DNA of 64,000 nucleotides. Origin: Polyangiaceae bacterium. Lineage in GTDB: Bacteria; Myxococcota_A; Polyangia; Polyangiales; Polyangiaceae. Position numbers and translations under genes: made by a program. A model generated the notes under the pieces. That model had not been told where the DNA came from. It searched no databases and worked only from the letters and a program-made list of their open reading frames with translations. The DNA lies in assembly GCA_020633205.1 (NCBI GenBank), contig JACKEB010000018.1, positions 248,001 to 312,000 on the forward strand, written 5' to 3'. Below, piece by piece: positions 29,773-38,465 of this stretch; position 1 is the stretch's first letter, and every line of letters begins with the position of its first letter.

Positions 29773-29871
29773 GCTATCTCGGCTCTCTCCGCCGTCAGGC
29801 GGGTGCTCGGCGCGGTCGCTTGGCCGACGCTCGGCGCGCCGGACGGTGTCATCTGCAAGTGCGAGGACCCC

Positions 29872-30615
29872 ATGTACACGCTGGTATTGCTGCGACACGG
29901 CGAGAGCCAATGGAACAAAGAGAACCGCTTCACCGGTTGGGTGGATGTGCCCCTGAGCGAAAAGGGAGTCGGCGAGGCCAAGCGTGCGGGCGAGCTGCTC
30001 AAGGCTGAAGGTCTACGCTTCGACGTTGCCTACACCTCTGTGCTCAAGCGCGCGATCAAGACACTGTGGTTGGCGCTCGAGGAGCTCGACCAGATGTGGA
30101 TCCCTGTGCACCGCAGCTGGCGCATCAATGAGCGGATGTACGGCGCCCTCCAAGGCTTGAACAAGGCCGAGACTGCCGAGCGTCATGGGGCCGAACAAGT
30201 GAAGGTGTGGCGGCGCAGCTACGACACGCCGCCTCCGGCCATGGAGCAGAGCGATGCGAATTGGCCGGGGAAGGACCCGCGTTACGCCGAAGTCGATCCC
30301 AAGGAGATCCCAGCGACGGAGTGCCTCAAGGACACCGTCGAGCGCTTCCTGCCGTATTGGGAGAGCACCATCGCCCCACAAATCCGTGCGGGAAAGCGCG
30401 TGTTGATCGCTGCGCACGGCAATTCGTTGCGGGCACTGGTGAAGCACCTCGAGGGGATCAGCGACGACGAAATCGTGGAGCTGAACATTCCAACCGGGAT
30501 CCCGCGCGTGTACCAGCTGGACGCGGATTTGAAGCCCATCTCGAGCCGCTATCTAGGTGATGCCGAAGCCGCCGCGGCCGCCGCGGCCGCCGTCGCCAAC
30601 CAAGCCAAGCAGTAG
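29872..30615 (+). CDS. gpmA: 2,3-bisphosphoglycerate-dependent phosphoglycerate mutase
   Basis: 247 residues from ATG 29872 (GAGGA just upstream). Interconverts 3- and 2-phosphoglycerate in glycolysis and gluconeogenesis, cytoplasmic. The catalytic His lies in LLRHGESQWNKENRFTGW; other family motifs are SVLKRAIKT, WRINERMYGALQGLNKAET, PPPAMEQSD and the second His in IAAHGNSLRAL. It ends with YLGDAEAAAAAAAAVANQAK, an Ala-rich tail encoded by a short GCC/GCG repeat. Neighbours are unrelated. Confidence 0.97.
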   Translation: MYTLVLLRHGESQWNKENRFTGWVDVPLSEKGVGEAKRAGELLKAEGLRFDVAYTSVLKRAIKTLWLALEELDQMWIPVHRSWRINERMYGALQGLNKAETAERHGAEQVKVWRRSYDTPPPAMEQSDANWPGKDPRYAEVDPKEIPATECLKDTVERFLPYWESTIAPQIRAGKRVLIAAHGNSLRALVKHLEGISDDEIVELNIPTGIPRVYQLDADLKPISSRYLGDAEAAAAAAAAVANQAKQ

Positions 30616-30900
30616 GCTGAGCCACTGGACGCGGGCCTCTGACCTGCTTGCTCCAAGTAGTTTGGGTCTAAAGCGCCGCTCGATACTTTAGACCTGAAGT
30701 ATGCTGCGCGTTTGACGGGTGGGTTGTCGCGGCGCTCCGCAACTTTGAAGTCAGTGTGTGAACCGACTGGCCGGCCCGAAGTCCTTCTAGTCCAAACGAC
30801 CGTTTGCCGCTAAACTGGTGTTCGCGCGGTTGCCCCTTGTGTCGCTTTTTCGCTGAGTTGAGGCGTCGGGGCAGAACCACCGCGGGCTTGGAGTATCGAC
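30616..30900. other. intergenic region upstream of the vWA gene
   Basis: 285 bp between gpmA and the vWA gene with no supportable coding sequence. It holds the 9-bp inverted repeat listed separately. The promoter for the vWA gene is expected here; no confident -35/-10 boxes were seen. Confidence 0.4.
30665..30694. repeat. 9-bp perfect inverted repeat
   Basis: GGTCTAAAG (30665-30673) and CTTTAGACC (30686-30694), separated by 12 bases. The arms are AT-richer than the surroundings. No T-run follows on either strand, so a regulator-binding site upstream of the vWA gene is as likely as a terminator for gpmA. Confidence 0.6.
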
Positions 30901-32124
30901 GTGAAACGCAACACCCGACTTGGACTTCGTCTGGCCTTGGCAGCCGCGGTTTGCTCGCTGCCCATCTCCGCAATCTCGTGCAGCGCGTCCTCGGACGGCA
31001 GCAAAGTGAGCTCCGGGGGTAACGGTGGCTCGGGGAACAACGGCGGGACGGCTGGCGACTCGTTCGGCGGTACCACGGGGATCGACGCAAACGGAGGCAG
31101 CGGTGGCGGTTTGCCCAACGGCTGCGCTGGAGATCGCTACGACGGCGAGCCAGTGCCCCTCGACATCTTGATTCTACTGGACCGTTCAGGGTCGATGGAT
31201 GAGTCGGGCAAGTGGGGTGCGGTTACGAGTTCGATCAACTCGTTCCTGACCAGCGTGACGGGAGATGGCGTTGGCGTGGGGATCACGTTCTTCCCCGTGA
31301 AGTGGTCCACGAACCCGAATCTGCCGGCGTCCTGTGCTTCAAACGCGGACTGCGGGGCGTACGGTCCCTGTCTGCCCGGCCTCGCGAAGTGCAACGGTGG
31401 ACTCCTCGGCATCCAGGACTCGTGCGTCTCCGTCGACTACACCCAGCCGCGCGTGCCAATCACCGCACTGCCCGGCGCAGCGTCGCAGATCCAACAGGCC
31501 ATGGCCTCCGAGAACCCGGGGGGAGACACCACGCCCATCGCTCCCGCGCTCAAGGGCGTGCATGACTACGCAAAGGTCTGGGCAGAGGCGCACACGGATC
31601 GCCAAGTCGTGGTGGTGTTGGCGACGGACGGTGAGCCCAACAACTGCACGGACAACAGCGTGAGCACTTCCGCGGGGTATGCCGCCGCCGGGCTGGCCGC
31701 GAACCCGTCGGTCAAGACCTTCGTGATCGGCATCGGCGACCTGGGCGTGCTCAATCAGATCGCGCAACAAGGCGGGACCAACTCAGCCTACATCGTATCG
31801 AGCGGCAATGCCGGCCAAGGCTTCCTCGACGCCATGAACGAGATCCGTGGCGCCGTGAAGTGCCAGTACAAGATCCCGACGCCTACCGAGGGTGATCCGA
31901 ATCCAGACAAGGTCAACGTCGGCATCACCCAGGACGGCGGAGAACAGGAAGTGGTTCCGCAGGTAAGCGGCCCTGGGGCGTGCGTTGGGCAGCCAGGGTG
32001 GTACTACGACAACCCCAGCAACCCGACTCAGATCCTGCTCTGCCCCGCTTCCTGTGACATCGTCGAGTTCAGCGACAGCGTGGTTGTCGACGTCGTCATC
32101 GGTTGCGACACCGTCGTGCGCTGA
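30901..32124 (+). CDS. secreted von Willebrand factor A domain lipoprotein
   Basis: 407 residues from GTG 30901 (GGAG seven bases upstream). Signal peptide, Cys near SAISCSAS, a Gly/Asn-rich linker of about 55 residues, then a vWA domain with an intact MIDAS motif (LILLDRSGSMD), the downstream Thr site (GGDTTPIAPAL) and Asp in VVVLATDGEPNNC. A cluster of Cys (ASCASNADCGAYGPC) lies inside the domain. The C-terminal 90 residues are beta-rich with paired Cys. Likely a metal-dependent adhesion or protein-binding factor outside the cell. Member of a family abundant in Polyangia. Monocistronic. Confidence 0.88.
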   Translation: MKRNTRLGLRLALAAAVCSLPISAISCSASSDGSKVSSGGNGGSGNNGGTAGDSFGGTTGIDANGGSGGGLPNGCAGDRYDGEPVPLDILILLDRSGSMDESGKWGAVTSSINSFLTSVTGDGVGVGITFFPVKWSTNPNLPASCASNADCGAYGPCLPGLAKCNGGLLGIQDSCVSVDYTQPRVPITALPGAASQIQQAMASENPGGDTTPIAPALKGVHDYAKVWAEAHTDRQVVVVLATDGEPNNCTDNSVSTSAGYAAAGLAANPSVKTFVIGIGDLGVLNQIAQQGGTNSAYIVSSGNAGQGFLDAMNEIRGAVKCQYKIPTPTEGDPNPDKVNVGITQDGGEQEVVPQVSGPGACVGQPGWYYDNPSNPTQILLCPASCDIVEFSDSVVVDVVIGCDTVVR

Positions 32125-32168
32125 GCTCGGCGAATCAGTCAGCGCACGCTTGACGTATTCCCTCTGGG

Positions 32169-33101
32169 CTACTCGACTGGCTCAGAGGGGGCGGCTGGCG
32201 CCTCTGGCTGCGGCGGTGCGACCACCGGAGGCGGCGGCGCGACCACCGGAGGCGGCGCTACTGCGGGCGGCGCACCGCCTCCCATCGGCGGTCCCGCCGC
32301 TGGCGGCACGGGTGGCGTCAGCAAGAGTTGCGCCTGCGGTTGGTACCCAGGGCCGCTACCCAAGTCGATTCGCGAGAGCATCGAATCGAAATCCGGAAGT
32401 GATTTGGTAAAATCCTCCGGGAAATTGACGTAGCCGGCCACCATTAGCACCGGGAAGTCGACGCGGCCTTTGTTGTAGACGAAGTTCGGCCGTACCACGA
32501 CGATCTTAGCCAACTTGCGGCGCGCGTTGGGGTCTAGCTGGAGCGCATCGACGTCCGCGATCTCGACGATCGCCTCGAACGCTGTGGCTCCACCTACGCG
32601 GCTCTCGCGGGCGTCCAGCACGCGCGCGGTGAGGTGCTCACTCTCGATGAAGAGCTTGCCAGGGGTCAGGGTGACGGCAGTGTACCCAGAGCTCGCGAGG
32701 GCATCGACGTACTCACGCATGAGGACGCGAGGCTCCGTGTCTTTGCGCGTCGTCGAGAGCGGCAGCGTGCGTAGCCAAATCACGCCGGAGTCGAAGCGAT
32801 TCTCGTAGCGTAGGTCGTAGCGGAGCTCCTCCGGCGTCGTGTCGACCTTGCCGTTCCCGCTGGTGTCTAGCTGGTACTCGGTGACGTAGTCGGGGGCGCG
32901 CTTCGCCTTATGGTTGTCGCCGTAGTAGTTGTCGAGCAACCACGCGTCGCTCATCAGCTCACCACCGCCCGAGGAGCGGACGTGGTAGTCGTAAAGGTGG
33001 TTCGTGTAGCCTTGAGCGTCGAAGGTGCCTTGCTTCTTCACACAAGCGGCTCCGCCGAGCGCAAGCACAGCAACTAGTGCTGCGAGGGGTTTGAGGGTCA
33101 T
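32169..33101 (-). CDS. hypothetical lipoprotein with Pro-rich tail
   Basis: 310 residues from ATG 33101. Signal peptide with lipobox LGGAACVKK. The body (about 25-235) has no recognised domain; notable segments are YTNHLYDYHVRSSGGGELMS, EYQLDTSGNGKVDTTPEELR and VEIADVDALQLDPNARRKLA. The last 60 residues are Pro/Ala-rich with a repeated PPPVVAPPP unit, encoded by direct repeats around 32215-32260. It converges on the vWA gene. Probably anchored in the envelope, with the Pro tail spanning the periplasm or surface; function unknown. Confidence 0.75.
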   Translation of the reverse strand: MTLKPLAALVAVLALGGAACVKKQGTFDAQGYTNHLYDYHVRSSGGGELMSDAWLLDNYYGDNHKAKRAPDYVTEYQLDTSGNGKVDTTPEELRYDLRYENRFDSGVIWLRTLPLSTTRKDTEPRVLMREYVDALASSGYTAVTLTPGKLFIESEHLTARVLDARESRVGGATAFEAIVEIADVDALQLDPNARRKLAKIVVVRPNFVYNKGRVDFPVLMVAGYVNFPEDFTKSLPDFDSMLSRIDLGSGPGYQPQAQLLLTPPVPPAAGPPMGGGAPPAVAPPPVVAPPPPVVAPPQPEAPAAPSEPVE

Positions 33102-33364
33102 AGCGCGCAGCTACCAGACTCAGCCACGCTGTCAATCAGTGAGATGGGGTGACCGCACGGCAACGACTTGCCGGGGATCGCTCTGCGCTCGTTCAAAGCT
33201 GGGCGCGCATCGCTTGGCGCTGGCAGCTTCAAGGGACTCGCCCCGCGCGTCACTGCCCGCCGCTGGTCTGGTCAGGCAACCCTCGCTGGCGCGAGTTCGC
33301 GCTACTTCCATGCCGGATCGTTGCGAGGTTGGGCTCCCAGACGGCTTCCCGTTAGGTTCATTTC

Positions 33365-34180
33365 ATGCATTCGCTGAGGGAGAAGCTCTACGTAGTCATC
33401 TTCGAGCACGACACCCGCGCCGGAAAGGCATTCGACCTAGCCTTGCTCTGGGGGGTGCTGCTCTCGGTCGTTGTGGTCATCGCAGAGAGTGTGGACGGCG
33501 TTCGCGAGGGGTACGGGCCGGTGCTCCGGGGCGTCGAGTGGTTCTTCACCGTTGTATTCAGCATCGAGTACCTGCTGCGGATTTATTCCGCGAGGAATCG
33601 ATTTGGATACGCTCTGTCTTTCTTCGGTCTGGTGGACTTCCTCGCCGTCACACCGACGTTCGTCGCGTTACTGGCGCCTGGCGCGTTGTCGCTGGTCGTC
33701 GTCCGCGTGTTGCGCCTGCTTCGCGTGTTTCGCGTGCTTAAGCTCGCGAGTTTCCACGGCGAAGGGGACGCGCTCTTGCGTGCGCTCCGGGCGAGCGGCC
33801 CGAAGATCGTGGTGTTTCTGGGAGCTGTGCTGAGCATCGTCGTGATCGTGGGCTCCGCGATGTACGTCATCGAGGGACCGAAACACGGGTTCACGAACAT
33901 CCCTCGGAGCATGTACTGGGCCATCGTCACGCTGACGACCGTGGGCTACGGGGACATCGCGCCGCAGACCGCGACAGGGCAAGTGCTCGCGTCGACCTTG
34001 ATGATCCTCGGGTATGCGATCATCGCCGTCCCTACAGGCATCGTTTCCGCAGAGATGAGCCGCGCCACCCAGCAGGAAGCCATCCAGTGTGACGCGTGCG
34101 GAGCAGCGGAATCCCGTGCGGATGCGCGCTATTGCCGGCGCTGCGGCTCCACGCTCGAGCCGCAGTCTCCGAGCTTGTAG
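33365..34180 (+). CDS. voltage-gated-type potassium channel with C-terminal zinc ribbon
   Basis: 271 residues with six membrane helices. S4 carries four regularly spaced Arg plus Lys (RVLRLLRVFRVLKL), consistent with a voltage sensor, and the selectivity filter is TLTTVGYGD at about 188-196, diagnostic for K+ channels. After S6 a cytoplasmic tail has two CxxC pairs (CDACG...RYCRRCGSTL), a zinc ribbon not usual in bacterial Kv channels. It overlaps the convergent lipoprotein gene by 52 bp, so the ribbon codons are also antisense coding. Start at ATG 33365 is preceded only weakly by a ribosome-binding site. Confidence 0.92.
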   Translation: MHSLREKLYVVIFEHDTRAGKAFDLALLWGVLLSVVVVIAESVDGVREGYGPVLRGVEWFFTVVFSIEYLLRIYSARNRFGYALSFFGLVDFLAVTPTFVALLAPGALSLVVVRVLRLLRVFRVLKLASFHGEGDALLRALRASGPKIVVFLGAVLSIVVIVGSAMYVIEGPKHGFTNIPRSMYWAIVTLTTVGYGDIAPQTATGQVLASTLMILGYAIIAVPTGIVSAEMSRATQQEAIQCDACGAAESRADARYCRRCGSTLEPQSPSL

Positions 34181-34773
34181 CCCGCCTGACACTCGCAGTG
34201 GCAGAGCGCCAGCTCCGTGGGGTCGGTCTGCATGCAGGTCGGCACGATGTGCAGGCTCGCTTTGCCTTCGCTTTCGTCGGCGTACAGCTCGCGCACTTCG
34301 ACTTCGAGCAGGTACGAGCGCCCTTCGATGTCGTCGTTCTTGTCGTAGTCCGGGCACACCGGAATGTGAGTGCTTTGGCTCTCGGTGCGACGGTCGGTCT
34401 CGACCCAACCAGGGTGGTTGGGTACCTCGGCGGTGACGACCGTGCGGGCTTCCTCCTGGATGATGGCGCCAGTCTCTTCGTCGCGCAGCCGCGCGCGCAA
34501 CTCGATGGTGTCGCTATCGAGACCCCGGATGCGCGCGCCGACGACCAATACGTGTCCGCCTTGAGGCGCACGCCACAGCTCGAACTCGGCTCCGTCTTCC
34601 TCGAGCACCAAAGCGGGCTGATCGATGGGCCTGTACATCATCGGGATCACCTCGAGGGCCTCACCCGTGGTGCCGCCTCCCCCAGCGCCGCCCGTGGACT
34701 CGGGGCCTTGGCTGGGGCCGCACGCGGTGATGCTCAGCGCCAGGCACAGTGACGCAACCGAGAATCGGCTCAA
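34129..34773 (-). CDS. hypothetical lipoprotein overlapping the channel gene
   Basis: 214 residues from ATG 34773. Signal peptide with lipobox SITACGP and a Gly-rich linker (GGAGGGGTTG). The body is a beta-rich domain (QPALVLEEDGAEFELWRAPQ, RIRGLDSDTIELRARLRDEE) and the C-terminus is Cys-rich (MQTDPTELALCHCECQAGYK). The final 17 codons overlap the 3' end of the K+ channel gene on the other strand. The gap to the copper-oxygenase-like gene upstream is 27 bp, so the two could share a transcript. Function unknown. Confidence 0.75.
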   Translation of the reverse strand: MSRFSVASLCLALSITACGPSQGPESTGGAGGGGTTGEALEVIPMMYRPIDQPALVLEEDGAEFELWRAPQGGHVLVVGARIRGLDSDTIELRARLRDEETGAIIQEEARTVVTAEVPNHPGWVETDRRTESQSTHIPVCPDYDKNDDIEGRSYLLEVEVRELYADESEGKASLHIVPTCMQTDPTELALCHCECQAGYKLGDCGSSVEPQRRQ

Positions 34774-34800
34774 CTTGGTACCCTCTCCCCCGAGAAAAAC

Positions 34801-35793
34801 TCAGAAGCAGTTTACGTCGGTGTCTCCGCGCGGATAGAAGTACGCGAAGGCGTTGCAGTGCTCTTGGAACTCGACAAACCCGCCAAAGGTGTAGCAGCAG
34901 TCTTCGTTGGGGTCTCCGCAGTCATCGGGTGGTGCGGAGAACTCACAGCTGTAGGAGATGCCGCCCCCGGCGGGGATCTTCACGTTGAGATCGCGCTCCA
35001 TCGGCGGGTCATCCCAGGTGTTGCTGACGTAGAACGGATCCCCCGCGCCATCGAATTGATCGAAGGGGCTGATGGTGAAGCGATCGCCACGGCTGTGGAA
35101 GTGACCGTTCGCACCGATGATTGTCACCTCGTGATCGAGGCCGAAGCGACAGGTCGCTTCGTACTTCTTCTTGTTGTCGCCAGGGCACACGCGGATGCTC
35201 TGGTTGGTTGCGAAGATGGTGCCGAGCTCGTCGTAGGTGCCGCCTTCAGGCGCGCGCTCGAAGTTCATCACCACTTTGCCACCCAGCGGCGTCTGCTGCG
35301 TGGTCGCGTTCACGAAGTGAGTCTGGATCATGATCTTCTCACCGGGCTCGAAGCGCTCCACGACACCGTCCGGCAGCTCGAAGTCGGTGAGTCCGCCTTG
35401 CTGCGTGTTCATGATCAGCGGCCAGTCAGCCCAGTTCGGGCTCTTCCAGCATTCGCCGTCTTCCACCACCTCACCAGGCGCACCATCCAGGTTCTGAATT
35501 GTTTTCACACGGAAAACATTCATATGGTGAGAGCCCTCGTTCTGCGCGACGGTCATGCGCTTGACGAAGAACGGCTTGTCCCCGGGGACCTCGAAGAAGT
35601 AGCAATTCTGCACTTCCTTGCCCTGCGCGACTTCGAACGTCCCCGTGGTGATCTGCCAGCCGTCGGGGCCGGGATCGGGCAGCGTGACGTTCTCCAGGTT
35701 CTTCTCGCTCGGGGCCTCGTCTGAGCAGCCGACGGCCAGCACACTGAGAACCCCACACAACCACCCAAACCTCAGCCGCCGCGTCATGGGCAT
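34801..35793 (-). CDS. copper type II monooxygenase-like lipoprotein (PHM/DBH fold)
   Basis: 330 residues from ATG 35793 (35787 is an alternative). Lipobox LAVGC. The sequence follows peptidylglycine/dopamine beta-monooxygenases: HH pair in GSHHMNVF (H89, H90), His in IQTHFVN (H159), HxH in GANGHFHSRG (H231, H233) and a final segment GGFVEFQEHCNAFAYFYP that aligns with the CuM segment GGF..EEMC..YYP. At the position of the CuM Met ligand there is His (H312). Known enzymes hydroxylate C-H bonds with O2 and ascorbate; here chemistry is uncertain because of the ligand change. Multiple Cys suggest a disulfide-stabilised exported protein. Confidence 0.8.
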   Translation of the reverse strand: MPMTRRLRFGWLCGVLSVLAVGCSDEAPSEKNLENVTLPDPGPDGWQITTGTFEVAQGKEVQNCYFFEVPGDKPFFVKRMTVAQNEGSHHMNVFRVKTIQNLDGAPGEVVEDGECWKSPNWADWPLIMNTQQGGLTDFELPDGVVERFEPGEKIMIQTHFVNATTQQTPLGGKVVMNFERAPEGGTYDELGTIFATNQSIRVCPGDNKKKYEATCRFGLDHEVTIIGANGHFHSRGDRFTISPFDQFDGAGDPFYVSNTWDDPPMERDLNVKIPAGGGISYSCEFSAPPDDCGDPNEDCCYTFGGFVEFQEHCNAFAYFYPRGDTDVNCF

Positions 35794-36304
35794 CAGGATA
35801 GCAAGCCGTGTACCAGTCCGCGGGTGAATCCCAAGCCTGGGTTGGGGGGGAGGCAAACCGCATGGATAATTCAACCCAACGTCAGCGCCGCACAGCACGA
35901 AAAGCGGCCGCCGAGCCACGCGGCAAGCTTTGGCACAGTTGCGGTATGATCCTCCGGTCGCGATTCAGCGGCTCGCACCTCGCGGCTGGGGTCATGCCAC
36001 GCTTGACGATCGGGGCTGCGCGGCGAGCATCGGCGGACGTGCGGTTCGCTGCGGTGGTGTGTGTGCCTTACACTCATTCTAGCGTTCGTCTTCGTCGCGC
36101 TACCACCTCGATGAGGTGCACTTGATCGGCGCTCCAATGCTGCGACTCAAGGTTGGCCCGGGCTACTGGCGAGCTTCGATTCGGGCGGTATCGCGGACCC
36201 GAAGTCGGCTCTCTTCGCATCGGTGAAGCCGCGCGGTCGCGAAGACCCTTCGCATCTCGCGTTTAGCTTGTACTTTTCGAGACGCGCTTGCTAGCAGCGT
36301 GAGC
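35794..36304. other. intergenic region, about 510 bp, no clear gene
   Basis: Divergent gap between the copper-oxygenase-like gene and the Cys-rich protein gene. Open frames here have no plausible product or ribosome-binding site. A TGGCAC...TTGC sequence near 35931 has the wrong spacing for a sigma-54 promoter. Nothing else recognised. Confidence 0.4.
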
Positions 36305-37126
36305 ATGAACCACAGGCCGCTGCTGTTTGCCCTCGTCGTCACCGGTCCTCTAGCGCTCCTCTCTGCCGTCGGCTGCAGTAGTGACGACTCCGGTGTCTCG
36401 AGCGTCGCCGAGGCGGACCTCCCCTCACGCATCGCAGACGCCGCTTGCCGTGCCGGGAGGAAATGCAGCTGCGACGTGCCGGCGTCTTGCGAAACCAACA
36501 TTGCCAGGTTCTTTGGGCGTCCAGAAGGGGGAGAGGCGCTCTCCTACGATGCGCAGTGTGCGGGGAAAGTGGTCGCCTACTACGACGCGCTGAACTCCTG
36601 CCGCGGTTTCGGCGAGTCGGCGCAACCGACCTGCTGCAGGGTGTACTACGGCCCCAAGCGGGTCGGTGAGAGCTGCACCCCATCGGATACGCTGGACGAT
36701 TGCGGTCCGGGACTCCGTTGTGCTGGCGGCACCTGCGTCGCCTTGTGCGGGGACGCTGGCAAACCGCAGCTTGGTGAGTCGTGTGAGTTCGGGAGCTGCG
36801 CCGCTGGACTCTGGTGCGACGACTCGAGCGGGAGTGCCGAGTGTGCCCCGCTGCCGGGCGCTGGGGAGAGCTGCAACGACTCTTTCGAGTGCGCGGCGGG
36901 ATTGAACTGTGTTCGGCTGCAGTCGGCTGATGTCTGCGTTATCCCCGGTGCACTGGGCGAGGCCTGCGAGCCGTACACGTGCGGTGACGGCATGGGGTGC
37001 GTCGAGGGAGTGTGTGCCACGAAGAAGCCAGCAGGCAGCATCTGCGAAGTGGATGAGGAGTGCTTTGGGGTGTGTGAAGGCCTCTGCCTGGACCCACGTC
37101 CTGAGGCGTGTTTCCTCTTCCCATAG
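36305..37126 (+). CDS. Cys-rich lipoprotein with Dickkopf-like repeats
   Basis: 273 residues from ATG 36305 (GTG 36299 possible). Lipobox SAVGCSS. More than 25 Cys; from about residue 118 several CxxxxxCxxGLxC-type modules occur (CGPGLRCAGGTCV, CEFGSCAAGLWCD, CNDSFECAAGLNC, CEPYTCGDGMGC). These resemble short disulfide-rich repeats common in myxobacterial surface lipoproteins. N-terminal part (about 45-115) has ADAACRAGRKCSCDVPASCE. Expected to be exported and disulfide-bonded. Binding partner unknown. Ends 18 bp before the convergent membrane protein gene. Confidence 0.8.
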   Translation: MNHRPLLFALVVTGPLALLSAVGCSSDDSGVSSVAEADLPSRIADAACRAGRKCSCDVPASCETNIARFFGRPEGGEALSYDAQCAGKVVAYYDALNSCRGFGESAQPTCCRVYYGPKRVGESCTPSDTLDDCGPGLRCAGGTCVALCGDAGKPQLGESCEFGSCAAGLWCDDSSGSAECAPLPGAGESCNDSFECAAGLNCVRLQSADVCVIPGALGEACEPYTCGDGMGCVEGVCATKKPAGSICEVDEECFGVCEGLCLDPRPEACFLFP

Positions 37127-37144
37127 CTTCTCCCGATTGGATTG

Positions 37145-38308
37145 CTACGGCGTCGCGGGTGGGGCAGGTTCAAGCTGCGCACCGACCCCGACCTTGTAGG
37201 TTCTAGGGTCGTAGCCGAATGCCGCGCGGAAAATATCTCCAACGTTGCGTGTGCGGCTCGCGCCACGCTTACGCCTGCTGCGATGGACGCTCTCGACCCG
37301 ACCATCTGCGGCGACGATGGCGTCGATGCCCCAGAAGCCGCGTCGGGGTTCGCTTGGCATGCCGTAGCGCAAGTCGTCCAGCTCCACGCGGCGCTTGCCG
37401 TCTTTCAGCGGGTGCACCTGCCACGCCAACTCACCCTTGGAAAACCAGCGGAATAGCTCGCCTTCCGGTGTCTCCAGCACGCGCTTCACGTCGCTGTTTG
37501 GCGTGAGCTCGAAGGTTTGCCAGGCGATGGGACGTCGCACCCAGCCGGAGGCGTAGCCCACGAACACGTGGTTTCCGCTGTGGGCCACGACGCGCTTGAG
37601 GCCGTTCTGCATGACAAAGGTGTAGCTGTGAACGGTATCCACGGGGAAACCTGAGGCGGCCAGCTCAGCGCGGGCTTGCTGCTGAACCCTGAACGTCATG
37701 CCCAAACCCCAAAACAGGTAGCCGGTGGTTATCGCCAAGACCCAGCGCGCGACCTTGCTAGCGCTCTTTGGGCGCTGCTTCTTCGCGCTGCCAATCGCCA
37801 ACGCAAGGACCAACGGCAAGCTGTACGCTAGGTCTACGATACCCACGGCGTCGAAGGCGAAGCGTTCGCGCCAGAAGGGGGCGAACAGCTGCGTGCCGTA
37901 GGTGGTGAACACGTCGAGCATCGGGTGGGTGATGATCGACAGCACGAAGAGCCACATCCACGCCCGCTTCGCCCCCGCGTCGGTCCAGTTCACGCCTTCA
38001 GGCTGACCGGGAACTGGCGCGTCAAGAGGCAAGTCTGGGTGGCGTCGGCGCGCTCTCCAGCGTTCGAGGCGCCAAACCCCAAGCCCCAGGAGCGGACCCA
38101 CGACGGGACCAAACCACAGCGAGTGGCTCGTGCCGCGGTGCACCCACATCGACGTGAACTCACCCCCGAGCGCCGCGCTCACGAACACATCGGCGTCCGG
38201 TAGCAGCCCTCCAAGCGCCCCCCACCAAGCGGCTCTGCGCCCTAGGCGCGGCCCGACGCTCGCCTGGCCAACGGTCGCTCCCAGTAAAGCTTGCGTGATC
38301 CCGTCCAC
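37145..38308 (-). CDS. YdjM-type metal-dependent hydrolase-like membrane protein
   Basis: 387 residues. N-terminal motif MDGITQALLGATVGQA, GGLLPDADVF and WVHRGTSHSLWFGP, then HPMLDVFTTYGTQLFAPF, are the hallmark of the LexA-regulated YdjM/DUF457 family: conserved Asp/His that could bind metal at the membrane face. Four to five membrane helices are visible in the first 240 residues; the C-terminal 150 residues are soluble (VHSYTFVMQNGLKRVVAHSG, RRVELDDLRYGMPSEPRRGF). Enzymatic function of the family is not established. ATG 38308 is divergent from the operon starting at 38466. Confidence 0.85.
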   Translation of the reverse strand: MDGITQALLGATVGQASVGPRLGRRAAWWGALGGLLPDADVFVSAALGGEFTSMWVHRGTSHSLWFGPVVGPLLGLGVWRLERWRARRRHPDLPLDAPVPGQPEGVNWTDAGAKRAWMWLFVLSIITHPMLDVFTTYGTQLFAPFWRERFAFDAVGIVDLAYSLPLVLALAIGSAKKQRPKSASKVARWVLAITTGYLFWGLGMTFRVQQQARAELAASGFPVDTVHSYTFVMQNGLKRVVAHSGNHVFVGYASGWVRRPIAWQTFELTPNSDVKRVLETPEGELFRWFSKGELAWQVHPLKDGKRRVELDDLRYGMPSEPRRGFWGIDAIVAADGRVESVHRSRRKRGASRTRNVGDIFRAAFGYDPRTYKVGVGAQLEPAPPATP

Positions 38309-38465
38309 TCAGCGTCTCTTAGAGCGATGTGTGCGGGGCACCAAGCCCCCAACCACATGCAAAAACCTAGGCCGTGGCCCACACTTTTTCCCGCGCTCGG
38401 CTCGGGAAAATTGTCCAACCCGTTCGCGGCCTTAACTCTTCCCCAGCGTGGTAACCTCGCGGCGC
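38309..38465. promoter_or_regulatory. divergent region with 8-bp inverted repeat
   Basis: 157 bp between the YdjM-type gene and the four-gene operon. TTTTCCCG (38386-38393) and CGGGAAAA (38403-38410) form a perfect 8-bp inverted repeat with a 9-base spacer. It lies 56 bp before the operon start and could be a regulator-binding site; a terminator role is unlikely since no gene ends here. Confidence 0.5.

Noticed and set aside
35931..35942. TGGCACAGTTGC, resembling a sigma-54 -24/-12 promoter
   Set aside because: Only 7 bases lie between GG and GC instead of 10, and the next gene start is more than 350 bp away.
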